Shown here piece after piece: positions 23,665 through 30,487 of a stretch of 47,784 bases of DNA. The notes under the pieces were generated by a model. It saw nothing but the letters and a program-made list of their open reading frames with translations. It made no database searches and was not told where the DNA came from. Source of the stretch: Phenylobacterium sp. (GTDB taxonomy: Bacteria > Pseudomonadota > Alphaproteobacteria > Caulobacterales > Caulobacteraceae); NCBI RefSeq assembly GCF_030680185.1, contig NZ_JAUXVZ010000024.1, positions 1 to 47,784 of the forward strand. Direction: 5' to 3'. The stretch's first letter is position 1. The number at the start of each line of letters is the position of its first letter. The position numbers and the translations under genes were made by a program.

Positions 23665-24914
23665 GGTTGGTCTCCAAAGGGGGCGACGCCGGCGAGGCGG
23701 GCGAGCGCAGCCTGCGCGCTCAGCCGCTCGGTCGCGGCCTCGATGGTCTGAGTGCGGGCTTCGGTGAGCGCGCGCCGGGCGTTGAGAAGTTCCACGAGAG
23801 CCAGTTTGCCGCCCTCGTAGCCGAGCCGGGTGAGGCGATAAGCTTCCTCGGCCGTCCGCTCCCCTTCCCGCGCGGCGACAAGCCGCGTTTCGGCGGCCGT
23901 CACGCGCGCCACGCCAGAGCGTGCGGCGGCCTCGGCGTCGAGGCGCGCTGCGTTCAGCCGCGCCTCGGCGGCGCTCAGTTCCGCCCGGGCCGCGCTGATG
24001 TTCCCACGGTTGCGGTCGAAGATCGGGAACGGCATCGAGACGCCCGCCACCATGGCCGTCGCGTCCTCCCCCTGGATTCTCCGGACGCCGACGGAGACCG
24101 TCACGTCGGGCACGGCCTGGGAGCCCTCCACGCGCACACGCCGGGCCGCGGCTTCGCGCTCGGCTTCCGCCGCTAGGTAGGAAGGGCTGGTGAGCGGGCT
24201 GGGCTCAGGCGCCGGAAAGACGCGACCGGCTTCATCCAGGAGGCTGGCGGGGATGGAGGTGATCGGCGCGGGCGCCCCCGCCATTGCGGTGAGGTTCGAG
24301 AACGCCGTCGCGCGCACCGCCTTCGCCTCGTCAACACCCGCTCGAGCCGCCTGCACGGCCGCTTGCGCCTGGACGCGCCGCAGATCGGCTTCGCGGCCTG
24401 CTTCGACAAGCACGGTGGCGATACGGGCGTCCTCCTGCGCAAGCTCGAGCCCTTCCGTGGCCAGCTGCAGCCGGCGCTCGGCGCCCTCTGCCTCCGCGTA
24501 GGCGGCCGCCAGATCGAAGGCGTAATCCGCTTGCACGCGCGCAGCCCGGCGCCTCGCCGCCTCGACGTCGGCGCGGCCCGCTGAAATTCGGGCCGATCGT
24601 TTGCCGCCGAGTTCGATTGTCTGTTCGACGGATGCGGTCGTTTCGGCGATTTGCAGTCCGTTGCTCGCAGAGAAGTTCTCGACCTCGACGCCGACGGTGG
24701 GGTTGGGGATGGCGCGCGCCTGGCGGGCGAGCCCTTCGGCGCGGGCGATTTCCGCCCGCGCCTCAGCCAGTCGCGGCGCGGTCGCCTGCGCTTGCCGGAG
24801 CAATTCGCGGAATGGCGGAGCGGGCTCGGCCAGCGCCCCGCCCGCAAAGAGCGCCTGCAGGGAGAGGCCAAGGGCCAGAATGCGGCGCGAATTTCCAGCA
24901 ATGGGTGACAACAT
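23661..24914 (-). CDS. czcC: CzcC-type outer-membrane efflux channel (TolC family)
   Basis: A 417-residue outer-membrane factor. I prefer the ATG at 24914 (MLSPIAGNSRRILALGLSLQ), which gives a normal signal peptide ending near GALAEPAP; a GTG at 24926 adds four residues. The body is two OEP repeats of long amphipathic helices rich in Ala, Arg and Glu (APRLAEARAEIARAEGLAR, RRAARVQADYAFDLAAAYAE; second repeat AARSGVARVTAAETRLVAA), with the strand signature NPTVGVEVENFS. It should form the trimeric exit duct of the czc pump. It is preceded by the small CzcI-like gene, 50 bases apart from its stop. Confidence 0.92.
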   Translation of the reverse strand: MLSPIAGNSRRILALGLSLQALFAGGALAEPAPPFRELLRQAQATAPRLAEARAEIARAEGLARQARAIPNPTVGVEVENFSASNGLQIAETTASVEQTIELGGKRSARISAGRADVEAARRRAARVQADYAFDLAAAYAEAEGAERRLQLATEGLELAQEDARIATVLVEAGREADLRRVQAQAAVQAARAGVDEAKAVRATAFSNLTAMAGAPAPITSIPASLLDEAGRVFPAPEPSPLTSPSYLAAEAEREAAARRVRVEGSQAVPDVTVSVGVRRIQGEDATAMVAGVSMPFPIFDRNRGNISAARAELSAAEARLNAARLDAEAAARSGVARVTAAETRLVAAREGERTAEEAYRLTRLGYEGGKLALVELLNARRALTEARTQTIEAATERLSAQAALARLAGVAPFGDQP

Positions 24915-24964
24915 GGACCTTCTCACGATTGACGAGGCGGACGCGCCGCTGGGCGCAGCGCGGC

Positions 24965-25339
24965 TCAGGCGCGAGGCGGTCGATTCTGTTCGAAATGAGG
25001 ATGCTTGACCGGCACCGGCGTGTTCAGAAGCGCGTGCCGCTCAGTTGGCGCGGCGTCCAAGGGCGCGCTGTCGGCCGTGATCGGCGGCAGGACGGGTGCG
25101 CCGTGATGGCAGTGGCCATAGATGCAGACTCCGACGAGGTCGCCCGACGCCGCTTTGCCATGATCGCCGCTCTCCGCCGTCTTGATCACCTGAGGGGTCT
25201 CGGCTGAAGAACTCGCCAGCGCCATCCCGCCTTCGGGGCAGAAGACCGCGTCGACGCTTGGCGCGAGAACAAGCAAGGTCACGGCGCAGGCGATCGCGAG
25301 ACGCGCAAACCCCCTGCCCCATGCCTTCAGCCCGTCCAT
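24965..25339 (-). CDS. Small secreted, CzcI-like protein at the head of the czc operon
   Basis: A 124-residue protein from the ATG at 25339 (MDGLKAWGRGFARLAIACAV); an in-frame ATG at 25396 is possible but would add a basic tail before a good signal sequence. After the hydrophobic segment (about 13-32) the rest looks periplasmic, with a Cys/His cluster GVCIYGHCHHGAP around 69-81 and PVKHPHFEQN at the end. The place before czcCBA and the His-rich tail resemble czcI-like genes, whose products influence czc expression. Two Cys and three His close together could bind Zn or Cd. The name is by position and composition, not sequence identity. Confidence 0.6.
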   Translation of the reverse strand: MDGLKAWGRGFARLAIACAVTLLVLAPSVDAVFCPEGGMALASSSAETPQVIKTAESGDHGKAASGDLVGVCIYGHCHHGAPVLPPITADSAPLDAAPTERHALLNTPVPVKHPHFEQNRPPRA

Positions 25340-25422
25340 GCTCGCCCTCAAGATGCTGCGCGCTTTGGTGGCGCGCAGCTGGCGACGCCGCTTCAAGTCA
25401 AGCGGAGCCTCAACGCCGGGCG

Positions 25423-25453
25423 ATGTTGCCTCCTCCAGTAGCTAGAGGATCAA
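25423..25453 (-). promoter_or_regulatory. MerR-type promoter dyad (site E) for the czc operon
   Basis: On the minus strand: -35 TTGATC (25448-25453), 19-base spacer with CTCTAG-CTA-CTGGAG, and -10 CAACAT (25423-25428). A transcript from it would begin near 25415 and cover the CzcI-like gene, czcCBA and DUF190. Confidence 0.82.
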
Positions 25454-25484
25454 GCCATTTTTAGCGTGAAGTCGAATCTTTCTT

Positions 25485-25501
25485 CCTCTAGTTACTAGAG
25501 G
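25485..25501. promoter_or_regulatory. Perfect MerR-type dyad (site F) before the merR gene
   Basis: CCTCTAG-TTA-CTAGAGG is a perfect 7-bp inverted repeat 40 bases before the merR start. On the plus strand the flanking boxes are poor (TTCTTC and ACTTGG, 19 apart); on the minus strand they are GTGATC and AAAGAT. It probably serves autoregulation of the regulator and may add to czc control. Confidence 0.75.
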
Positions 25502-25540
25502 ATCACTTGGCCAACGTCGGCAACTCTCCTGGAGATCACC

Positions 25541-26068
25541 ATGGCGACGATTTCGATCGGCGCGCTCGCCAAGGCGGCGGACGTCAAGGTCCCCACGATC
25601 CGATTTTACGAGCAGATCGGTCTGCTGCCGCCGGCGCCTCGCACGGAAAGCGATCGTCGTATCTACGACGAGGCCTCGGTTCGCCGATTGGGCTTCATCA
25701 AACGCGCCCGCCAACTCGGGTTTCCCGTCGATGCCATCCGAATTCTGCTCGATCTTTCAGACCATCCGGACCGCGCGTGCGATGACGCCTTCTCGCTCGC
25801 CCGAGAGCAGCTCGCCGCCGTAGACAGCAAGATCCAGCAACTGGAGTCGCTCCGCGCCGTGCTGGGGCGGATGGTCGCGACGGGATGTGATGGAAGTCCC
25901 GGCGGCTGCCGTGTGATCGAGGCGTTGGACCAAGCGCCTGCACACGACGCTTCAACGCCCGGTGGCGCACAGGGCGCGCTGGACCGCGGTCGCGCGGTCA
26001 TCGCCGATGCACGCCGGCGTTCGAAGCGCTCTGAGGCGCGCCCTCGGAACGAGGACGACGGGGTTTGA
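25541..26068 (+). CDS. MerR-family metal sensor, CadR/PbrR/ZntR-like
   Basis: A 175-residue regulator. The N-terminal winged helix-turn-helix is canonical (ISIGALAKAADVKVPTIRFY, EQIGLLPPAPRTES, RRLGFIKRARQLGF), then the dimer helix (about 84-112). The metal site shows Cys80 (DRACDDAF), Cys116 and Cys123 in GCDGSPGGCRV, close in spacing to the three-Cys site of CadR and PbrR-type sensors for Cd, Pb and Zn. It would bind the CTCTAG-N3-CTAGAG dyads A to F and untwist their 19-base spacers when metal binds. The tail after about 131 is longer and unlike the family (rich in Arg and Asp), so the natural C-terminus may have been replaced when the DNA to its right was rearranged. Confidence 0.88.
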   Translation: MATISIGALAKAADVKVPTIRFYEQIGLLPPAPRTESDRRIYDEASVRRLGFIKRARQLGFPVDAIRILLDLSDHPDRACDDAFSLAREQLAAVDSKIQQLESLRAVLGRMVATGCDGSPGGCRVIEALDQAPAHDASTPGGAQGALDRGRAVIADARRRSKRSEARPRNEDDGV

Positions 26069-26354
26069 TGCGCTTGAGCAGGAAGTACGCTCCGATCGAC
26101 GTAACCGACGCCGTCGTGACGCTCCAGATCGTTGCGTCCCTCAGGGCGTCCGGGAACAGGCCGAAGGCCGCGGCGATCATCCCGACGAAGACGCTGGGCG
26201 CCACAAGGGCGCCATAAGAAGGGCGTCGCGCCAACTCAGCCTGGCGGTCATCGTCCGGCGCCTGGGCCTGATCGTTCGCTGCGATGGCTCGCGCGAGCTC
26301 AGTCAGCCCTTTGCGGACGCTGCGCCGGCGGATGCTGAGGAAAGCTTCGGCCAA
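25998..26354 (-). CDS. Uncertain two-helix membrane ORF, possible fragment
   Basis: A 118-residue ORF on the minus strand that overlaps the 3' end of merR by 71 bases in antisense. It opens at a TTG (26354); the open frame continues upstream (residues reading RWIGGPRP and RYVEDLLAEPNG) to a stop near 26449 without an ATG, so a start may be missing. It shows a basic helical part (LSIRRRSVRKGLTELARAIA), then two hydrophobic segments (SYGALVAPSVFVGMIAAAFG and IWSVTTASVTSIGAYFLL) and a basic tail. I do not recognise the family. Missing start, antisense overlap and the broken gene next door point to a remnant, but the membrane pattern is protein-like. Confidence 0.35.
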   Translation of the reverse strand: MAEAFLSIRRRSVRKGLTELARAIAANDQAQAPDDDRQAELARRPSYGALVAPSVFVGMIAAAFGLFPDALRDATIWSVTTASVTSIGAYFLLKRIKPRRPRSEGAPQSASNAGVHRR

Positions 26355-26457
26355 TCGTGGGCCGTTGGGCTCGGCCAGAAGATCTTCGACATAGCGGGCA
26401 ACACCGCGCTCAGCGGGGCGAGGCCCGCCGATCCAGCGCCCGCGGTACTATGAGGCG

Positions 26458-26697
26458 ATGATGTCGATCCGACCCTACCTCGCCTGGCCTGGCGCCCCGC
26501 TCGCTATCGGCTCGGCAGCTCTCTTTGGCGCCAGCACGCCCCTGGCCAAGGCGCTGCTCGGCGGCGGCGTTAGCCCCTGGCAGCTGGCGGGCCTGCTCCA
26601 CCTAGGGTCCGGCCTGGGCCTGGCCGGTGTTTACGCGCTGCGGCGTCTGCGGCCACGGCCCTCGCTGGAGGCGCCGGTGGCTGGTGGCGACCGCTAA
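26458..26697 (+). pseudogene. Truncated EamA/DMT-family transporter (N-terminal part)
   Basis: Seventy-nine residues opening MMSIRPYLAWPGAPLAIGSA then ALFGASTPLAKALLGGGVSP and a second hydrophobic helix. This is the start of an EamA-type drug/metabolite transporter, whose intact form has about ten helices and 290-300 residues. The frame ends at a stop after VAGGDR, where a normal protein would continue into the third helix. The rest is gone, and unrelated sequence plus the convergent dmeF gene follows within 70 bases. A deletion at about 26690 is the simplest account. A functional product is unlikely. Confidence 0.7.
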
Positions 26698-26764
26698 GAT
26701 TAATTGGGCGCGCAGCTCGGACGCAAGCGTGAGGCCCCCTCTCACACACCGTCGAGCTGTCGAC

Positions 26765-27721
26765 TCACCGGGGCTCGACCGTAACGTGCGCCAGTTCATG
26801 CACCACGCGCAGACGTTGGCGCACGTCGGCGGCTGAGGCGCCGCCAGTGAAGCTGACAATAGCCGCATGGGCGCCGGGACCGATCCGCCAGACGTGCAGA
26901 TCCGTGATTTTGGCGTCCCCGAGCTCTTCAACCTCCTGACGCACTTCGGCCTCCAGGTGAGGATCGGAAGTGTCGAGCAGCACGGCGGTCGTGTCGCGCA
27001 TCAGGTTCCAGGCCCAGACGGAGATCACGGCTGCGCCAACGATGCCCATCACAGGGTCGAGCCAAACCCAGCCCAAATAGCGCCCGGCCACCAACGCCGC
27101 GATCGCCAGTACCGAGGTCAGCGCGTCCGCAAGGACATGCACGAAAGCGGAGCGAAGATTGTTGTCCTGGTGTGCGTGCGCCCGGTCAGGAGCGTGGTGG
27201 CTGTGGTGAGCACCCTGGTGCGGCTGCTCGTGAACATGAGCGTGGCCATGATGATGATCGTGGCCCCCTGAGAGGAGAAATGCGCTCGCGACGTTCACGG
27301 CGAGGCCCACAACGGCCACGAGCGTGGCCTCGCCGAAGCTGACGGGCTGCGGGTTGAGAAGGCGAACGACGGATTCGACACCGATCGCGAGTGCGATCAT
27401 GGCGAGCACAAGCGCAGAGGCGAAGCCGGCCAAATCACCGACCTTGCCTGTACCAAAGCTGAAGCGTCGGTTTCGCGCGTGTCGGCGAGCGTAGGCGTAA
27501 GCCGCCGCTGCAACCGCCAGAGCGCCGGCGTGGGTCGCCATGTGGAAGCCGTCGGCGAGCAGAGCCATCGAATTGAAGACACTGCCGGCGATGATCTCGC
27601 CAACCATCATCACGGCGGTCAGGGCCACGACCCACAGCGTGCGTCGGGCATTTTCATCGTGCCGTTCGCCGAGGAAGACGTGGTCGTGGGACGAGGCCTC
27701 GTCCGAGGCTGACAGATTCAA
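26765..27721 (-). CDS. dmeF: DmeF-type cobalt/nickel CDF exporter
   Basis: A 318-residue cation diffusion facilitator. It begins with a short His-containing tail (HDHVFLGERHDENARR), then the first membrane helices with the metal site ALLADGFHMATHAGAL (HxxxD/H type, about 55-70). A long His-rich loop (about 154-187, GGHDHHHGHAHVHEQPH and more) sits between helices IV and V, followed by FVHVLADALTSVLAI, the second half of the site. A C-terminal cytoplasmic domain is present (ITDLHVWRIGPGAHAAIVSF). The opening pattern and the pairing with an RcnR-type regulator eleven bases upstream match dmeRF operons for Co and Ni export. It should move metal from cytoplasm to periplasm. Confidence 0.92.
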   Translation of the reverse strand: MNLSASDEASSHDHVFLGERHDENARRTLWVVALTAVMMVGEIIAGSVFNSMALLADGFHMATHAGALAVAAAAYAYARRHARNRRFSFGTGKVGDLAGFASALVLAMIALAIGVESVVRLLNPQPVSFGEATLVAVVGLAVNVASAFLLSGGHDHHHGHAHVHEQPHQGAHHSHHAPDRAHAHQDNNLRSAFVHVLADALTSVLAIAALVAGRYLGWVWLDPVMGIVGAAVISVWAWNLMRDTTAVLLDTSDPHLEAEVRQEVEELGDAKITDLHVWRIGPGAHAAIVSFTGGASAADVRQRLRVVHELAHVTVEPR

Positions 27722-27732
27722 GGCGGCCCTTC

Positions 27733-28008
27733 CTATTTTGCGTATCGGCGCACGACTGCGATCAGTTCTTCGGCGCCGGAGGCTCGATCCGCATCCGTTA
27801 GGTCGGGCCGGGCCACGTGTTCGCGGACATGGTCCTCGATCAGCTCGTCCATCAGCCCGTTGACCGCCCCGCGCACGCCGGCAGCCTGATGCAGGATCGT
27901 CGAACAGCCCGCCTCGTCAGCGATGGCCCTCTCGATCGCGGCGACCTGGCCGGCGATGCGCCGGACTCGGGCCAAGAGCTGCTCTTTGTTGTTCGTCGTA
28001 TGGGCCAT
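27733..28008 (-). CDS. dmeR: DmeR: RcnR/CsoR-family Co/Ni-responsive repressor
   Basis: A 91-residue all-helical repressor. The metal ligands of the RcnR type are all in place: His3, Cys35 (EAGCST), His60 and His64 (EDHVREHV). These fit Ni/Co sensing, while copper-type CsoR has a Cys-His-Cys set. It is the first gene of a two-gene operon with dmeF. A G-tract operator lies directly before its start (28012-28033). Metal-free protein should block transcription, and Co or Ni should release it. Length and spacing are normal. Confidence 0.92.
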   Translation of the reverse strand: MAHTTNNKEQLLARVRRIAGQVAAIERAIADEAGCSTILHQAAGVRGAVNGLMDELIEDHVREHVARPDLTDADRASGAEELIAVVRRYAK

Positions 28009-28011
28009 AGG

Positions 28012-28033
28012 ATACCCCCCTACCCCTTATAGC
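28012..28033 (-). promoter_or_regulatory. DmeR/RcnR-type G-tract operator with overlapping -10
   Basis: On the minus strand the sequence reads TATAAGGGGTAGGGGGGTA. The TA-GGGGGG-TA core (28012-28021) is the G-tract dyad of RcnR/DmeR operators, and TATAAG (28026-28031) looks like a -10 box. The core ends only four bases before the dmeR start codon, so the transcript would have a very short leader or none. Confidence 0.65.
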
Positions 28034-28253
28034 GTGAGACGCCCAGCCCTGACTTGTCCTGCGCACGCAATATGCGCGCTTCACGGCCACACCGCTGGCC
28101 AGGACCGAACGAGTCGCTCTTCGACGAGAGGAAGCGCCTCGCCTTTCAAGTGGAGAACCCTCGTTCAAGCCCAGTACAGGCGCGGCAGCTAGTTTGAGGG
28201 GTCGGCGTGCCGAGATGCGTAGACGTTCACAGACACCTTGTCGGGAGACCCCC

Positions 28254-28625
28254 ATGAAGACCCCCCTTTTCGGACTTGCCGCCCTTGCGGGAGCGACCGC
28301 CCTCATCGTTTCCAGCCCGGCTTGGGCGCATGCCCATCTCGTGAGTTCCAATCCAGCGGCCAACGCTGCCGTCGCGGTCGCGCCGAAGGTCATCACCCTG
28401 ACCTTCAACGAAAAGCTTGTGCCGGCCTTCTCCAAGTTCGAGCTCACCATGCCGGAACACGGCGGCATGAAGGTGCCGGTGAAGACGACCGTCTCCAAGG
28501 ACGGCAAGAGCATTACCGGTACGCCCCAGAGCGCGCTGACGAAGGGCGCCTACAACATCGTCTGGTCCGCGGCCTCGGCCGACGGCCACAAGATGAACGG
28601 CGAAGTGGCCTTCAAGGTCGGCTGA
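28254..28625 (+). CDS. copC: CopC-family periplasmic copper-binding protein
   Basis: A 123-residue exported protein from the ATG at 28254 (ribosome site GGGAG). The signal peptide ends at SPAWA, leaving an N-terminal HAHLVSSNPA; the free amino-terminal His is the Cu(II) ligand of CopC/YobA proteins. The rest is the small beta-sandwich with FNEKLVPAFSKFEL, a Met/His stretch (TMPEHGGMKVPV) and the closing AYNIVWSAASADGHKMNGE. It takes Cu in the periplasm and may hand it to CopD, whose gene begins one base after its stop. Confidence 0.92.
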   Translation: MKTPLFGLAALAGATALIVSSPAWAHAHLVSSNPAANAAVAVAPKVITLTFNEKLVPAFSKFELTMPEHGGMKVPVKTTVSKDGKSITGTPQSALTKGAYNIVWSAASADGHKMNGEVAFKVG

Positions 28626-28626
28626 C

Positions 28627-29556
28627 GTGCTCGAGCCTGCGGTCATCATCCTCAGGCTGATGCAGTATGCGGGAGCGATGGCCCTCATGGGATCATCGCT
28701 CTTCTTCATCTATGCTCTCCCCTCGACGGGTCCCGGCTCGGCCGCGGAGGCGCCCTGGACCCGCAGGCTGCTGGCGGGCGCAGGTGCGGTACTGGCGCTC
28801 GCGACGCTGCTCTGGATCGTCGCCCAGGCCAGCGTGCTGGCCGGATCGATAGCGGAGGGACTCAAACCCGAGGCGCTCGGCGCCGTGGTGACGAGCATGG
28901 ACCTCGGCAAGGCGGGCGTCCTTAGGGCGGGCGTCGCCCTCTTGGCCACGATCTTCGCCGTGATGCTGAGGCCAACGCAAGCCAGCTGGATCGTCGCGGC
29001 CGCGCTCGGAACTGTCGCGACCGCGACCTTCGCCTGGATGGGTCATGGCGCGGCGACGGAGGGCCCAGGCGGCGTCCTCCACCTTGTCTCCGACATCCTT
29101 CACAGCTGGGCAGGGGCCGTCTGGATCGGCGCGCTCGTGGCCTTCGCGCTGATCCTGCGCACCCGCAGCCCCACGCCGGCAGGGGTGGTCGCCCTGCACC
29201 GGGCGCTGCACGGCTTTTCGAGGATCGGCACGCTGCTGGTGGCGGTCCTAGTAGCGACCGGACTCGCCAACAGCTGGTTTTTGGTCGGGGTGGACCGGAT
29301 CGACGGCCTCTGGACCACCCCTTATGGGCGGCTCTTGAGCCTCAAAATCCTCCTGTTCGTGGGCATGCTCGGCCTGGCGGCCGCAAACCGCTTCCGGCTG
29401 ACGCCCGCACTGGCTCTGGCCTTGGACGAACCATCGCGGCAAGGCGCGGCGCTTGCGGATCTCCGCCGCAGTATCGCGCTGGAGACCGCCGCCGCCCTCG
29501 GGATCGTCGCGCTCGTGGCCTGGTTCGGCACGCTCGCGCCGCCGGCGGCGATGTGA
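28627..29556 (+). CDS. copD: CopD-family copper inner-membrane protein
   Basis: A 309-residue integral membrane protein from a GTG one base after the copC stop. Eight hydrophobic segments can be drawn between about 9 and 304. Family features include RLMQYAGAMALMGSSLFF at the start, HLVSDILHSWAGAVWIGALV (His residues that could carry copper) near 152-172, and ANSWFLVGVDRIDGLWTTPYGRLLSLKILLF-type sequence towards the end, the last part being the highly conserved YGxLLxxK region. Together with CopC it probably imports copper to the cytoplasm or to cuproprotein assembly. Confidence 0.92.
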   Translation: MLEPAVIILRLMQYAGAMALMGSSLFFIYALPSTGPGSAAEAPWTRRLLAGAGAVLALATLLWIVAQASVLAGSIAEGLKPEALGAVVTSMDLGKAGVLRAGVALLATIFAVMLRPTQASWIVAAALGTVATATFAWMGHGAATEGPGGVLHLVSDILHSWAGAVWIGALVAFALILRTRSPTPAGVVALHRALHGFSRIGTLLVAVLVATGLANSWFLVGVDRIDGLWTTPYGRLLSLKILLFVGMLGLAAANRFRLTPALALALDEPSRQGAALADLRRSIALETAAALGIVALVAWFGTLAPPAAM

Positions 29557-29633
29557 ATCCCATGGCGCCCCCGCAGGACACAGCATCGCGAAACCAAGTG
29601 ACAACAGTCGCTGTAGCGCTAGGCTCACGAGCG

Positions 29634-30014
29634 ATGCGCTTCCTGCTCGCCCTTCTGGCCGTGATCGGCCTCCTTGCCAGCCCGGTGTCCGCCACGGCGG
29701 CCCAGGCGACGTGCCAGGGACATGGCGACGCGATGATGAGCATGCCGATGGCCGACATGCCGGGGATGGATCACGCCGACGGCGAGGTCGACCCTTGCTG
29801 CGATCCCGCCCAGGACGCGTCCCCCTCGAAGCATGACGGGATGAGCTGCCTTCTCGCTTGCATCGCCATGTGCGGCGTGACGGCGGCCCTCCCCAGCACG
29901 CCGCCCATCAGCCTTCTTAGGGCTGATCACTTCGCGCCCGCGCCCGGGCGGATGGCGTCCTTGACGCCCCACGACCCCGGACGCCTCGAACGACCTCCCA
30001 GACCGATCACCTGA
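29634..30014 (+). CDS. Small exported Met/His/Cys-rich protein
   Basis: A 126-residue protein from the ATG at 29634 (MRFLLALLAVIGLLASPVSA), with a clear signal peptide. The mature part opens with a copper-ligand style stretch, CQGHGDAMMSMPMADMPGMD, then DPCCDP and a second hydrophobic, Cys-containing segment (MSCLLACIAMCGVTAALP), ending in a Pro/Arg-rich tail. It starts 77 bases after copD on the same strand. I do not recognise a family; the second hydrophobic stretch resembles short proteins annotated only as hypothetical in copper islands. A metallochaperone or scavenger role in periplasm or membrane is suggested by composition alone. Confidence 0.6.
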   Translation: MRFLLALLAVIGLLASPVSATAAQATCQGHGDAMMSMPMADMPGMDHADGEVDPCCDPAQDASPSKHDGMSCLLACIAMCGVTAALPSTPPISLLRADHFAPAPGRMASLTPHDPGRLERPPRPIT

Positions 30015-30108
30015 ACCCGGCGCTGCTCGCCTGCGGCGGCGCCTTGTGTCCAGAACCCGGCCGGACTCCGTCCGGCCATGATGATCGATCCCAATCGGGA
30101 GTGTTCCC

Positions 30109-30369
30109 ATGACCTATCGTATTCCTCTGACCGCAGCGGCGCTGGCCCTCGGTCTCGCCGCGACCGCGAGCGCCGCCTCCGCCCAGCCTTACGGTAAGGG
30201 CGGAAACTACAGCATGGCGCCAGCCGCTCGGCCGCCCGCGGCCCAAGCCGCACCCATGCGCGACTGCAACTGTCCGATGATGAAGGGCGACCACGCCATG
30301 CGCGAGCAGTGCATGTCGATGATGCCTGATCGTGCCCCCCCGACGCCCAAGAGCGGCTCCGCCGGCTGA
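30109..30369 (+). CDS. Small exported protein with Cys/Met motif
   Basis: An 86-residue protein with a signal peptide (MTYRIPLTAAALALGLAATA, cleavage near ASAQPY). The mature part is short and mostly unstructured: a Pro/Ala linker, then RDCNCPMMKGDHAMREQCMS, where three Cys, four Met and one His lie within about 20 residues, then another Pro-rich tail. It stands between the copC-copD genes and cusC, so a periplasmic copper-binding peptide is likely, though nothing similar comes to mind. A ribosome site (GGGAGTG) precedes the ATG. Confidence 0.6.
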   Translation: MTYRIPLTAAALALGLAATASAASAQPYGKGGNYSMAPAARPPAAQAAPMRDCNCPMMKGDHAMREQCMSMMPDRAPPTPKSGSAG

Positions 30370-30487
30370 CCGTGATCGCCCCCGCGCCCCGATCCCCTTG
30401 GGTGCGCTAAGCGAGGGCGCCGGCGGTCGGCTTGCCCGGCCGTCGGCGCTTCCGCGTCATCCCTTGTTCTCTCAAGAGGAGTCCCTC

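Noticed and set aside
21400..23751. Plus-strand open frame of about 780 codons across czcA and czcB
   Set aside because: Antisense shadow of czcAB with no recognisable motif.
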